60,668 nt of DNA, taken from the NCBI GenBank assembly GCA_002336675.1, contig DDEI01000053.1, forward strand, positions 2,459 to 63,126. Reading direction: 5' to 3'. The stretch comes from Flavobacteriales bacterium UBA1958. GTDB lineage: Bacteria > Bacteroidota > Bacteroidia > Flavobacteriales_D > Sanyastnellaceae. A model generated the notes under the pieces. It saw only the letters and a list, made by a program, of their open reading frames with translations, did not search any database and was not told where the DNA came from. The position numbers and the translations under genes were made by a program. Positions 42,085-50,050 of this stretch are shown in pieces (the first letter of the stretch is position 1; the number at the start of each line of letters is the position of its first letter).

Positions 42085-43029
42085 GTGAAGTCTCAAGTTA
42101 AAAATATTACAGCTCTTGTAGAGCGACTAAAAAAAACTATCTTGATGATGGTTTTTTTCAGTTTATCTAACTTTTTGTTTGCTGGAGTAGAATTAAAGAA
42201 GGATACTATAATTATAGATGGAATAACTATAGAAATTCAGTTAGTGGAGGAGGAGTTAGAAGTTTCTCAATCATTAATGTTAGAAGAGGACTACCTACCC
42301 AAAGAAAAAAAGCCCTCTTCTCTGTCTGTTTACTTTAACCAGGGAGTTAGTTTTAACTCTATCGAAGTGTCTGAAACATATACTTCCTTGGACGAATTTA
42401 TAGATAGTAATCCTTCGACAGGGAATTACTCCTCTTTTGGTTTAAGTGCAAAGGTTTTAGATGGAGATAGATTTTCATTAAGCGCTGGATTGAATTATAC
42501 TTATTGGAGTCAAGATTACTTCAGACTGAATGACCAATTAGATGACAGTCTAAATGATTTTTATTCTCCTTTCAAAGGAGAGTTTTGTCAGGTGACGCTT
42601 TTGAGAACAGAACTTGGAGTGGAGCGAGATACTCTGGCCTTAAATATAATATCAGAGGTATATCGGCAGTCTTATTTGGAGTTATCTCTAGGTTTCAATT
42701 ATAATTTACTAAATCCCAAAAGGAAATCTTCATTAAGGCTGGGTGCTTTAGTTGTTCCTGGGATATTAATAAGTTCTAATAATGCTACTATTTCTGTATT
42801 AAAGGGAAAAGATTTAATAGAGCTTAACACCAGTGATTTGAATGAAAGCGCTGTAAATTTTTCCCTTCAAGGAGCTCTAATCTATGAGACTCCTTTAAGC
42901 TCTAATTTAGGGTTTTCTGTTCAGTCAGGTTACCGAAAAAACTTATCGAACACCTTTAGTAAGCATAATCAACTGGTAGTCAGTAGAAATTCTATATTTT
43001 TAGGCTTAGGAGCTAAGTTTGTTTTTTGA
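42085..43029 (+). CDS. outer membrane beta-barrel protein of the ECF module
   Basis: The open frame begins at 41959 but overlaps the previous gene, so I take GTG 42085; ATG 42145 is also possible. The first 40 residues form a signal (TILMMVFFSLSNFLFAG). The rest alternates polar and aromatic residues as in a beta-barrel (FSLSAGLNYTYWSQ, LELSLGFNYNLL, SIFLGLGAKFVF) and ends in Phe, as outer membrane proteins do. It probably belongs to the sigma/anti-sigma operon, 40 bases downstream. Function is unknown. Confidence 0.78.
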   Translation: MKSQVKNITALVERLKKTILMMVFFSLSNFLFAGVELKKDTIIIDGITIEIQLVEEELEVSQSLMLEEDYLPKEKKPSSLSVYFNQGVSFNSIEVSETYTSLDEFIDSNPSTGNYSSFGLSAKVLDGDRFSLSAGLNYTYWSQDYFRLNDQLDDSLNDFYSPFKGEFCQVTLLRTELGVERDTLALNIISEVYRQSYLELSLGFNYNLLNPKRKSSLRLGALVVPGILISSNNATISVLKGKDLIELNTSDLNESAVNFSLQGALIYETPLSSNLGFSVQSGYRKNLSNTFSKHNQLVVSRNSIFLGLGAKFVF

Positions 43030-43154
43030 GTCCCACAATAAAATCTAAATAATTTCGTCTTATATAAAGAGATTCATTCTCGTTTCTAAACACTCGTAAA
43101 CCTGCAAAGTTCACAGAGCTTAGAAAATCATAATTAGTTGTTTTGGTTAAGGTA

Positions 43155-43182
43155 GTTAAGCTCTCAATCGTGAGGGCTTAAC
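43155..43182. repeat. strong hairpin in the gap before a T9SS cargo gene
   Basis: GTTAAGC-T-CTCA ATCG TGAG-G-GCTTAAC forms a 12-base-pair stem (one T-G pair) with a 4-base loop. It lies 125 bases after the outer membrane protein stop. The following bases are TTATTA, so it could be a weak terminator. Confidence 0.55.
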
Positions 43183-43273
43183 TTATTACTATGATTTCCA
43201 AATGTTTTTCTGAAAAAGAGATGTTGAAATTTTGCCTAGACCAAGTTAATCCTATATTTTTACGTGCTACAGA

Positions 43274-44320
43274 ATGAAAAAAACACTCCTCATATTAGTA
43301 GCGATATTTTCTACATTTATTGGATTTGGTCAAAATTTAATACCAAACCCTAGTTTTGAATTATACAGCTCTCTTCCTAATGATTTAGGTCAGTTTGCTC
43401 TATGTGACCAATGGACTAATTGTTCAAGCTCAGATTCAGACCCAGACTATTATCATTCAAATGCCTCATTGTTGAGTGATTTGCCTGTAACAAGTGTCGC
43501 TGAAGTTTTTCCGCATTCAGGAAATGCATTAATGGGATTTGTTGCTGCTGGAAAAAACGGATCTAATTATAGAGAGTATCTATCAGTGAAGCTTTTAAGT
43601 CCAACAATTCCAGGAAGAAAGTATAATATATCCTTTAATATTACCAATGGGGAGGTTTATGAATATTCTCTTTCAGGATTAGGGGTCTCTCAGCTAGGAG
43701 TCTGTCTGAGTAATGCCCAGCTAATACAAACAAATAATGAACCTATAAGTGCGACCCCCTTCTATGAATCCTTTCAGATTATGTACGACAAAAGCTGGGA
43801 AAAAGTATCGTTTAGTTTTATAGCCAACTCCTCTTTAGAATGGTTAACTCTCGGGGTCTTCAATGATGACTCTGATTTGGATATTCAGTTTATGGATGGA
43901 AACTCTACCTTAGCTGATTATGCGTATTATTTCGTAGATAATTTCTCTATGAAAAACATTCCGTTAGAGTTTTTACAAGCTGAAGATGATAGAAGTATCC
44001 CGAGTGACATAGAACTAGGTGCGGACAGCGAGTTTCCATTCTTTGTTCCAAATGCATTTACACCTGATGGAAATGGAAATAATGATACATTTTCAATAAT
44101 AGAAGGTCAGAAAAATATTGACTTTACTATCACTGTGCTTGACAGATGGGGAAAACAGATTTACTATGCTAAAAACGGAAATCCAGAATGGAATGGTAAA
44201 TTCAACGGAAACTATTGTCCTAATGGCATTTATGCTTGGCGTATTAGTTACTCTATGAAAGATAAGGTAGGAAATGATATTGTTGCTGAAGAAACAGGTA
44301 CCATTCATTTGATAAGATAG
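43274..44320 (+). CDS. secreted protein with gliding-type (T9SS type B) C-terminal domain
   Basis: The signal peptide ends near residue 19 (FIGFGQ). The next 220 residues form a jelly-roll-like domain beginning NLIPNPSFELY, as in carbohydrate-binding or choice-of-anchor domains. From about residue 262 the sequence VPNAFTPDGNGNNDTFSI ... DRWGKQIYYAKNG ... CPNGIYAWRI is the type B gliding-motility CTD, which directs secretion by T9SS. No catalytic domain is seen. Confidence 0.9.
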   Translation: MKKTLLILVAIFSTFIGFGQNLIPNPSFELYSSLPNDLGQFALCDQWTNCSSSDSDPDYYHSNASLLSDLPVTSVAEVFPHSGNALMGFVAAGKNGSNYREYLSVKLLSPTIPGRKYNISFNITNGEVYEYSLSGLGVSQLGVCLSNAQLIQTNNEPISATPFYESFQIMYDKSWEKVSFSFIANSSLEWLTLGVFNDDSDLDIQFMDGNSTLADYAYYFVDNFSMKNIPLEFLQAEDDRSIPSDIELGADSEFPFFVPNAFTPDGNGNNDTFSIIEGQKNIDFTITVLDRWGKQIYYAKNGNPEWNGKFNGNYCPNGIYAWRISYSMKDKVGNDIVAEETGTIHLIR

Positions 44321-44347
44321 TTTTATACTTTTCACTAATCATTCGAT

Positions 44348-44355
44348 TATTTTTG
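44348..44355 (+). promoter_or_regulatory. TAnnTTTG promoter box for bshC
   Basis: TATTTTTG ends only 4 bases before the bshC ATG, so the transcript should start at or next to the start codon. Confidence 0.55.
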
Positions 44356-44359
44356 TTGG

Positions 44360-45943
44360 ATGAATTATTCAGCAGACCTCAAAGATTTACCGATTTTAAA
44401 AAAAATCATTTTCGACTATGTTCTTGAAGACAAGAGAATAGAAGGTTTTTCGGAAGGGCTTCCATCTAAAGAAAGGATAGAGTCCATGATGGAAACGAAG
44501 TTTCGGTCAGCTGAAATCAGAAAGAGTTTATCCTCATCTATTCTTTCCGACTATTCCGAAAAATATGATTACCAGCCAGTTATAGATAACATTAATCTCT
44601 TAAGCGATTCTCGAACGTTTACAGTAACTACAGGGCATCAATTAAACTTATTTACGGGTCCGCTATATTTTATTCTTAAGATTGCTCAAACGATAAAACT
44701 GTCAACTCAGCTTAAAAAACTATTCCCTGACTTTAGCTTTGTTCCTGTCTACTGGATGGCTACCGAAGACCACGACTTAGAGGAGATTAATCATATTCAT
44801 CTTTTTAACCAAAAAAGGGAATGGCAGACTTCTCAAAAAGGAGCTACTGGAAGAATGAATACTCAAGGTCTTGATGCTTTTGGTGATAATTTAAAAGATC
44901 TTTTCGAAAATAGCCCAGCTACTAAGAGCTTAGTAGGGCGTATTACTGAGATCTATAACACCTCACAGACCTTAGCAGAGGCCACTAGGGGAATGGTTCA
45001 TTTACTCTTCCCAAAGGAAGGGATAGTGGTTATGGACGCTGATAAATCAGAGTTGAAAAAACACTTCATTCCATTGCTTCTAAAGGAACTTAAGGAGAGC
45101 ACTGTGTTTGAGAGGATGACACGCACCAATGAAGAGCTGAAGGGATTAGGCTATCACGCGCAAGTCAACCCTCGAAAGATTAATTTGTTTTATCTTAAAG
45201 AATCTTCAAGAAATCGAATAGTTAGAGAGAAAGATAAATGGAGTGAACTAAATGGAGAACAGACGTGGAATTGGGAAGAGTTGGAGTTGGAAGTAAATGA
45301 TTTCCCTGAAAGGTTTAGTCCTAATGCGGCATTTAGGCCTTTGTATCAGGAGTTTATTCTTCCTAATTTAATGACTGTTGGTGGTTCTGGAGAAATAGCG
45401 TATTGGTTGCAGTTAAAGTCTGTGTTTAAAGAGTTTAAAGTAGATTTTCCTTTTCTTCAATTAAGAAATAGCCATCTGTTTTTGTCCAAAAAACAAACAG
45501 ATCTATTAGATGAATTCTCTCTTAAAATTAATGATTTACTCACTAGAAAAGAAGAGTTACTAAAATCGGTAGCTGGTGAATTGGTAAAGGTTGACCTGAA
45601 GGATGATTCAAAATATATAATAAGAAAGCTAGAAGATTTAACCCGTAAAGTGATTAATGAAGACTCTTCATTAGAGGGGAAAATGCTAGGTGTTAAGAGG
45701 GTTTTAGAAAATTCATTGAACCAAATCCAGAGCAAATTAGAAAAGTCTGTAAAATCTAAAAACTCAAATAAGTTTAGTCAATTAGAAAAGCTCCATGATT
45801 CAGTCACTCCAGGAGGAAAACTAAATGAGAGAACAATCAATTTTTTTAGCCTCCTAAACCATGTTAATTTAGAATATTTTATAGAAGAAATTTCTATTTT
45901 AGAAGACGATTTTACTCCTAAGCTGTATGTTCATAGTTATTGA
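44360..45943 (+). CDS. bshC: bacillithiol biosynthesis cysteine-adding enzyme
   Basis: BshC adds cysteine to GlcN-malate in the last step of bacillithiol synthesis. The 527-residue protein shows VTTGHQLNLFTGPLYFILK near residue 92, YWMATEDHDLEEI near 132 and VGGSGEIAYWLQLK near 340, all characteristic of BshC. A C-terminal coiled coil (about 385-490) is also normal for the family. It fits with ytxJ at 4316. The other bacillithiol genes are not in this window. Confidence 0.95.
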   Translation: MNYSADLKDLPILKKIIFDYVLEDKRIEGFSEGLPSKERIESMMETKFRSAEIRKSLSSSILSDYSEKYDYQPVIDNINLLSDSRTFTVTTGHQLNLFTGPLYFILKIAQTIKLSTQLKKLFPDFSFVPVYWMATEDHDLEEINHIHLFNQKREWQTSQKGATGRMNTQGLDAFGDNLKDLFENSPATKSLVGRITEIYNTSQTLAEATRGMVHLLFPKEGIVVMDADKSELKKHFIPLLLKELKESTVFERMTRTNEELKGLGYHAQVNPRKINLFYLKESSRNRIVREKDKWSELNGEQTWNWEELELEVNDFPERFSPNAAFRPLYQEFILPNLMTVGGSGEIAYWLQLKSVFKEFKVDFPFLQLRNSHLFLSKKQTDLLDEFSLKINDLLTRKEELLKSVAGELVKVDLKDDSKYIIRKLEDLTRKVINEDSSLEGKMLGVKRVLENSLNQIQSKLEKSVKSKNSNKFSQLEKLHDSVTPGGKLNERTINFFSLLNHVNLEYFIEEISILEDDFTPKLYVHSY

Positions 45944-45999
45944 TAATTAAGCTAAGTGTACAATCTACACGTCCTATTTTTTAGTAATTTTAAACTGCC

Positions 46000-46425
46000 A
46001 TGGAAGAAACAAATTTACAAGCTACTTATGACGAGAATGGGGAAACGATAAGCCCTCAATTATCTGAAGAAATAAAGAATTATCTGATCGATATTGACGG
46101 AACGGTTACAGAGGATGTCCCCAATGAAGAGCCAGAAAGAATGGTGACTTGTGAGCCTTTTCCAGATGCTTTAGGAATACTAAATAAATGGTATAATGAA
46201 GGACATATAATTACTTTTTTCACTTCAAGAACTGAAGAAAATCGTGATGTAACAGAATCATGGTTGGAGAAACATGGATTTAAATATCATGGGTTGCTTA
46301 TGAACAAGCCAAGAGGAGGGAATTACCACTGGATAGATAATCATATAGTAAGAGCTACTAGATTTCATGGGAAGTTCACTGATTTGATTAAAAAAGAGAA
46401 AACTATAGAGGTATTTAAAAGGTAG
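46000..46425 (+). CDS. small HAD-superfamily phosphatase-like protein
   Basis: The 141-residue protein has HAD motif I with D31 and D33 (DIDGTVTEDV) and motif II in TFFTSRTEENRDV. A GGNYHWIDNH segment stands near motif IV. Bacteroidota homologues are often named phosphoheptose isomerase by transfer, which this fold does not support; hydrolase activity on a small phosphate is more likely. It has no cap domain. Its stop abuts that of convergent ruvX with zero spacing. Confidence 0.8.
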   Translation: MEETNLQATYDENGETISPQLSEEIKNYLIDIDGTVTEDVPNEEPERMVTCEPFPDALGILNKWYNEGHIITFFTSRTEENRDVTESWLEKHGFKYHGLLMNKPRGGNYHWIDNHIVRATRFHGKFTDLIKKEKTIEVFKR

Positions 46426-46842
46426 TTAAATACCCATTCGTTCCATATAACGCTGAAGAATTATAGTAGCAGATATTTTATCGACTAATTTTTTATCCCT
46501 TCTTTTCATTTTAGGCACACCTGCTTGAATCATAGCTTGCATAGACTCCCTAGAGGTGAAAGATTCATCCTCTCTCTCGATTCTAATTTCAGGATACTTT
46601 TTCTCTAAGGATCGAGCAAACTCATTGCTCGGTTTAGTATTATGAGTTTCAGACCCATCGTAGTTGCTCATTTGTCCTACTATAATGGCTTCTACCTTAT
46701 TTTTAGTTACATATTCTTTTATGAAATCATATAGCTCTTTAGTATCTAAAGCGGTTAGTCCGCTAGCTATTATTTGTAACTCATCTGTCACGGCTATCCC
46801 TGTTCTTTTACTTCCGTAGTCTATGGCTAATAATTTTGGCAT
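46426..46842 (-). CDS. ruvX: RuvX/YqgF Holliday junction resolvase-like nuclease
   Basis: From ATG 46842 the 138-residue protein starts MPKLLAIDYGSKRTGIAVTD, with the catalytic Asp8. It continues with VEAIIVGQMSNYDG, REDESFTSRES and KRRDKKLVDKISA, the conserved YqgF acidic set. In other bacteria it processes pre-16S rRNA 5' ends. An in-frame ATG 14 codons upstream is rejected because family members begin at this strand. It diverges from dapD. Confidence 0.93.
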   Translation of the reverse strand: MPKLLAIDYGSKRTGIAVTDELQIIASGLTALDTKELYDFIKEYVTKNKVEAIIVGQMSNYDGSETHNTKPSNEFARSLEKKYPEIRIEREDESFTSRESMQAMIQAGVPKMKRRDKKLVDKISATIILQRYMERMGI

Positions 46843-46861
46843 GTTATTCTTATTGGAAAAG

Positions 46862-46869
46862 TATATTTG
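46862..46869 (+). promoter_or_regulatory. TAnnTTTG promoter box for dapD
   Basis: TATATTTG lies 32 bases before the dapD ATG. Confidence 0.5.
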
Positions 46870-46901
46870 TGGGTTGCAACGCAAATTAAACCATAATCGT
46901 A

Positions 46902-47717
46902 ATGGACAGCAGAAAAGAAATTATAAATAAGGCTTGGAAGAATAGAGAGCTTATTAAAAATGAAGAAGTAAAGGGGACTATACTAGAGGTCATAAACGAC
47001 TTAGATCTAGGGAAGATAAGAGTAGCAGAGCCAGATGGAGATGATTGGAAAGTGAACGAATGGGTAAAGAAAGCTGTAGTTCTTTACTTTCCAATAGCCG
47101 AAATGAAAACGATAGAAGTAGGACCTTTTGAGTTTCATGATAAAATTCCACTGAAGAAAAACTATGCTGAGTTAGGCGTAAGGGTAGTTCCACATGCTAT
47201 AGCTAGATACGGATCTTTTTTAGAAGCCGGAGTAATCATGATGCCTAGTTATGTCAATATAGGTGCCTATGTAGAGTCGGGAACGATGGTGGATACATGG
47301 GCTACTGTAGGTTCATGTGCGCAAATAGGGAAGAATGTACATCTTAGTGGTGGAGTGGGAATAGGAGGGGTGTTAGAGCCTCTACAGGCTGCACCAGTAA
47401 TCATAGAAGATGGGGCGTTTATAGGGAGCAGAAGTATAGTTGTAGAAGGTGTAAGAATAAGAAGAGGGGCTGTATTAGGAGCTAATGTGGTATTAACCAA
47501 GAGCACTCGGATTATAGATGTAACTGGTGAAAAACCGGTTATTTATAGAGGGGAAGTTCCTGAGCGTTCGGTAGTGATTCCGGGTAGCTATGCCAAAGAC
47601 TTTCCTTCAGGCGCTTACAATGTTCCTGCAGCGCTTATCATAGGACAGAGAAAAGAGAGTACAGATTTGAAAACCTCTTTAAATGATGCGTTGAGAGAAT
47701 TTAATTTAGCGGTATAG
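46902..47717 (+). CDS. dapD: tetrahydrodipicolinate N-succinyltransferase
   Basis: DapD succinylates tetrahydrodipicolinate in the diaminopimelate pathway. The 271-residue trimer-forming protein shows VRVVPHAIARYGSF, MMPSYVNIGAYV and the hexapeptide-repeat left-handed helix including GTMVDTWATVGSCAQIG and GGVGIGGVLEP. Length is normal. With dapA in the same window it indicates the succinylase route. It ends before a bidirectional terminator. Confidence 0.97.
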   Translation: MDSRKEIINKAWKNRELIKNEEVKGTILEVINDLDLGKIRVAEPDGDDWKVNEWVKKAVVLYFPIAEMKTIEVGPFEFHDKIPLKKNYAELGVRVVPHAIARYGSFLEAGVIMMPSYVNIGAYVESGTMVDTWATVGSCAQIGKNVHLSGGVGIGGVLEPLQAAPVIIEDGAFIGSRSIVVEGVRIRRGAVLGANVVLTKSTRIIDVTGEKPVIYRGEVPERSVVIPGSYAKDFPSGAYNVPAALIIGQRKESTDLKTSLNDALREFNLAV

Positions 47718-47762
47718 GGATGTAAATTTATTCGATTAGTCATCGTCTTTTTACAAGAAATA

Positions 47763-47797
47763 AAAAAGTCCAGGAAGCTTGATTCACTGGACTTTTT
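47763..47797. terminator. bidirectional intrinsic terminator between dapD and mdh
   Basis: AAAAAGTCCAG and CTGGACTTTTT form a perfect 11-base-pair stem with a 13-base loop and have T runs on both strands, serving both convergent genes. Confidence 0.93.
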
Positions 47798-47829
47798 GTT
47801 ACGTGTAATATTATATGAGAGAAGTCTTC

Positions 47830-48768
47830 TTAAGCGAGAAGTGCATTTGTTTTTTTAACACCTTCAGCAGATTCTAAAAGATGTGCTTTTTCACCATCAG
47901 AAAGTTTGATCTCTACAATCTTCTCAATACCATTAGCTCCTAAAATCACAGGAACTCCGATGCATAATCCAGAAAGACCATATTCCCCTTCCAACAAAAC
48001 TGAACAAGGGAACATTTTCTTCTGATCACAAGCGATAGCCTGAACCAATCCAGAAACAGCTGCTCCTGGAGCATACCATGCAGAAGTTCCCAATAACTTG
48101 GTTAAGATAGCGCCACCTACTTTAGTCTCTTCTTTTACTTGATTAAGTCTCTCGTCTGAAATAAACTCAGAGACTTTAATACTATTTCTAGTAGCATGAG
48201 CTGTCAACGGAACCATTCCTTTATCAGAATGGCCACCTATAACCATACCATCTATATCTGAAATAGGACATTCCAATGCCTCAGCTAAACGGTACTTGAA
48301 TCGAGCAGAATCTAAAGCTCCACCCATTCCTATAATTCTATTTTTAGGTAAATCTGTTACTTGATGAGCTAAGTAAGTCATAGTATCCATAGGGTTTGAT
48401 ACCACTATGATTATTGTGTTTGGTGAATGCTTAATTAAGCTTTCACAAACAGCTTTCACTATTCCAGCATTAATTCCTATAAGCTCCTCTCTAGTCATAC
48501 CTGGTTTTCTAGGGATTCCAGAAGTAATAACACAAATGTCAGAATCTGCTGTTTTTGTATAATCATTAGTAGAACCTACTATTCTAGTATCAAAACTGTT
48601 TAATGAAGCCGTTTGCATAAGGTCCATAGCTTTCCCTTCTGCAAAACCTTCTTTGATATCAAGAAGAACCACTTCTGATGCGAAATTTTTGATAGCAATA
48701 TATTCAGCGCAACTAGCGCCTACTGCTCCAGCACCTACTACTGTTACTTTTGTTTTATTGGATGACAT
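47830..48768 (-). CDS. mdh: malate dehydrogenase (LDH-like type)
   Basis: Mdh interconverts malate and oxaloacetate with NAD. The 312-residue protein has the Rossmann start VTVVGAGAVGASCAEYIA, SGIPRKPGMTREELIGINA with substrate-binding Arg residues, and the catalytic His near 177 in GGHSDKGMVP. It belongs to the LDH-like malate dehydrogenases. A TAAATTTG box lies about 34 bases upstream and an intrinsic terminator follows. Confidence 0.96.
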   Translation of the reverse strand: MSSNKTKVTVVGAGAVGASCAEYIAIKNFASEVVLLDIKEGFAEGKAMDLMQTASLNSFDTRIVGSTNDYTKTADSDICVITSGIPRKPGMTREELIGINAGIVKAVCESLIKHSPNTIIIVVSNPMDTMTYLAHQVTDLPKNRIIGMGGALDSARFKYRLAEALECPISDIDGMVIGGHSDKGMVPLTAHATRNSIKVSEFISDERLNQVKEETKVGGAILTKLLGTSAWYAPGAAVSGLVQAIACDQKKMFPCSVLLEGEYGLSGLCIGVPVILGANGIEKIVEIKLSDGEKAHLLESAEGVKKTNALLA

Positions 48769-48802
48769 GTGTGTAATCTGTTTTGTTTTCTTTAATTATC
48801 TG

Positions 48803-48810
48803 CAAATTTA
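48803..48810 (-). promoter_or_regulatory. TAnnTTTG promoter box for mdh
   Basis: Minus-strand TAAATTTG followed by CAG lies 34 bases before the mdh ATG. Confidence 0.55.
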
Positions 48811-48923
48811 CGCTTTGCAATGCATATTACATAACCCAAAAAAGGTTCTTAATTCAAGAGAAATTAACAATCTCAGAGCGCTTATTTTTTTAACTTAAGC
48901 TATTAACGGCACTATAATTGTTT

Positions 48924-48931
48924 TAGCTTTG
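48924..48931 (+). promoter_or_regulatory. TAnnTTTG promoter box
   Basis: TAGCTTTG lies 18 bases before the MORN-like protein ATG. Confidence 0.5.
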
Positions 48932-48949
48932 ACTCTTTAGAATTTTACA

Positions 48950-49981
48950 ATGAAATACACCACATTATTACTCTTGTTTCTGCCTCTCACACTAAAAGTT
49001 ATCTCGGTTAACGGACAGTCCGATTCCATACCTTCAGGCATTTATGGAGCAGACTATAATGTTACAGATAATGCTGGAAAGAAACAGGGTCGGTGGATGA
49101 GACTCTATGAGGAAGGAGAGGTCTATTATATCGGACAGTTTAAAAATAGTACTCCGGTAGGTGAGTTCGTTTATTATTATCAAGGTGGAGAGGTGATGAC
49201 TATTGCTACGCATATAGACAACTTTACTTCTGATGCCATATCATATAGAAAAAATGGTTCTGTAGTTTCAGTAGGCTCATATAAAATCCAGAAAAAATCA
49301 GGCTTATGGATGATTTATGATGAAAATGAAGTTTTAGCTGCTGAAGAAAATTATGCCGATGGCGTTTTGGATGGACAAAGTAAAATTTACTATAAAAATG
49401 GCCAGCTAGCTAAGAGTATGGCATATACCAAAGCTGAATTAAACGGACCATGGAAGGAGTTTTTTGAGAATGGTTCTCTAAAAGGTGAAGGAACTTATGT
49501 TTACGGAAAGCAACACGGTAAAATTGTAGCTTACCAAGCACCTCGGATTAAAATTTATGAAGGCGAGCTGAAAAATGACTTAGCTATCGGAGAATGGAGG
49601 TATTATTTAAATGATGGGAGGTTAAAGTTAAAGGTACTTTACGATGATTTAGGAGCAGAAGTTAGGAGAAAGTTTGAAAACGGAGAAATTGAAGAATTTT
49701 ATGAGTCAGGTATCCCCAAGTCTTACTATGAATATAAACATGGAAAAATCCATGGTCCTTTTGAGGAATTCTATAACCGAGGTGATTTTGTGAGGAGAGA
49801 AATTATTCCTACTGAATCAGGCCAAGCTATAGAGTTTAAAGAGTCTTTAGAAAACACTCAGTTAAAAAAGGTAGGAGAATACAGAATGGGAAGGTTAGAG
49901 GGAGAGATCATCTATTACAATGAAGACGGGACCATTCTTAAAAAAGAGTTCTACATAGATGGCCTTATAACAGAGCGATAG
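48950..49981 (+). CDS. exported MORN-like (YwqK-type) repeat protein
   Basis: The signal peptide ends near residue 23 (ISVNGQ). The rest (about 35-343) consists of at least ten MORN_2-like repeats of about 23 residues, with the pattern GxWxxYYxxGxLxxxGxYxxGKxHG, for example GQSKIYYKNGQLAKSMAY and GPWKEFFENGSLKGEGTY. Such proteins are frequently labelled YwqK antitoxins, but no toxin gene adjoins this one. A periplasmic or surface role is more consistent with the signal peptide. Confidence 0.85.
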   Translation: MKYTTLLLLFLPLTLKVISVNGQSDSIPSGIYGADYNVTDNAGKKQGRWMRLYEEGEVYYIGQFKNSTPVGEFVYYYQGGEVMTIATHIDNFTSDAISYRKNGSVVSVGSYKIQKKSGLWMIYDENEVLAAEENYADGVLDGQSKIYYKNGQLAKSMAYTKAELNGPWKEFFENGSLKGEGTYVYGKQHGKIVAYQAPRIKIYEGELKNDLAIGEWRYYLNDGRLKLKVLYDDLGAEVRRKFENGEIEEFYESGIPKSYYEYKHGKIHGPFEEFYNRGDFVRREIIPTESGQAIEFKESLENTQLKKVGEYRMGRLEGEIIYYNEDGTILKKEFYIDGLITER

Positions 49982-50037
49982 TCATTTTACAGTATGGGGT
50001 TTGGTATGTTAGGGCTGTATTAGTAATGTAATACCGT

Positions 50038-50045
50038 TACTTTTG
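50038..50045 (+). promoter_or_regulatory. TAnnTTTG promoter box for S8 peptidase
   Basis: TACTTTTG ends 5 bases before the ATG at 50051, predicting a leaderless transcript. Confidence 0.5.
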
Positions 50046-50050
50046 ATGTT

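Noticed and set aside
46000..46425. Phosphoheptose isomerase
   Set aside because: The motifs are those of a HAD hydrolase (DxDGT); nothing matches the SIS fold of GmhA.
48950..49981. YwqK antitoxin of a toxin-antitoxin pair
   Set aside because: It has a signal peptide and no toxin gene beside it, so the MORN-like repeats alone do not support that role.
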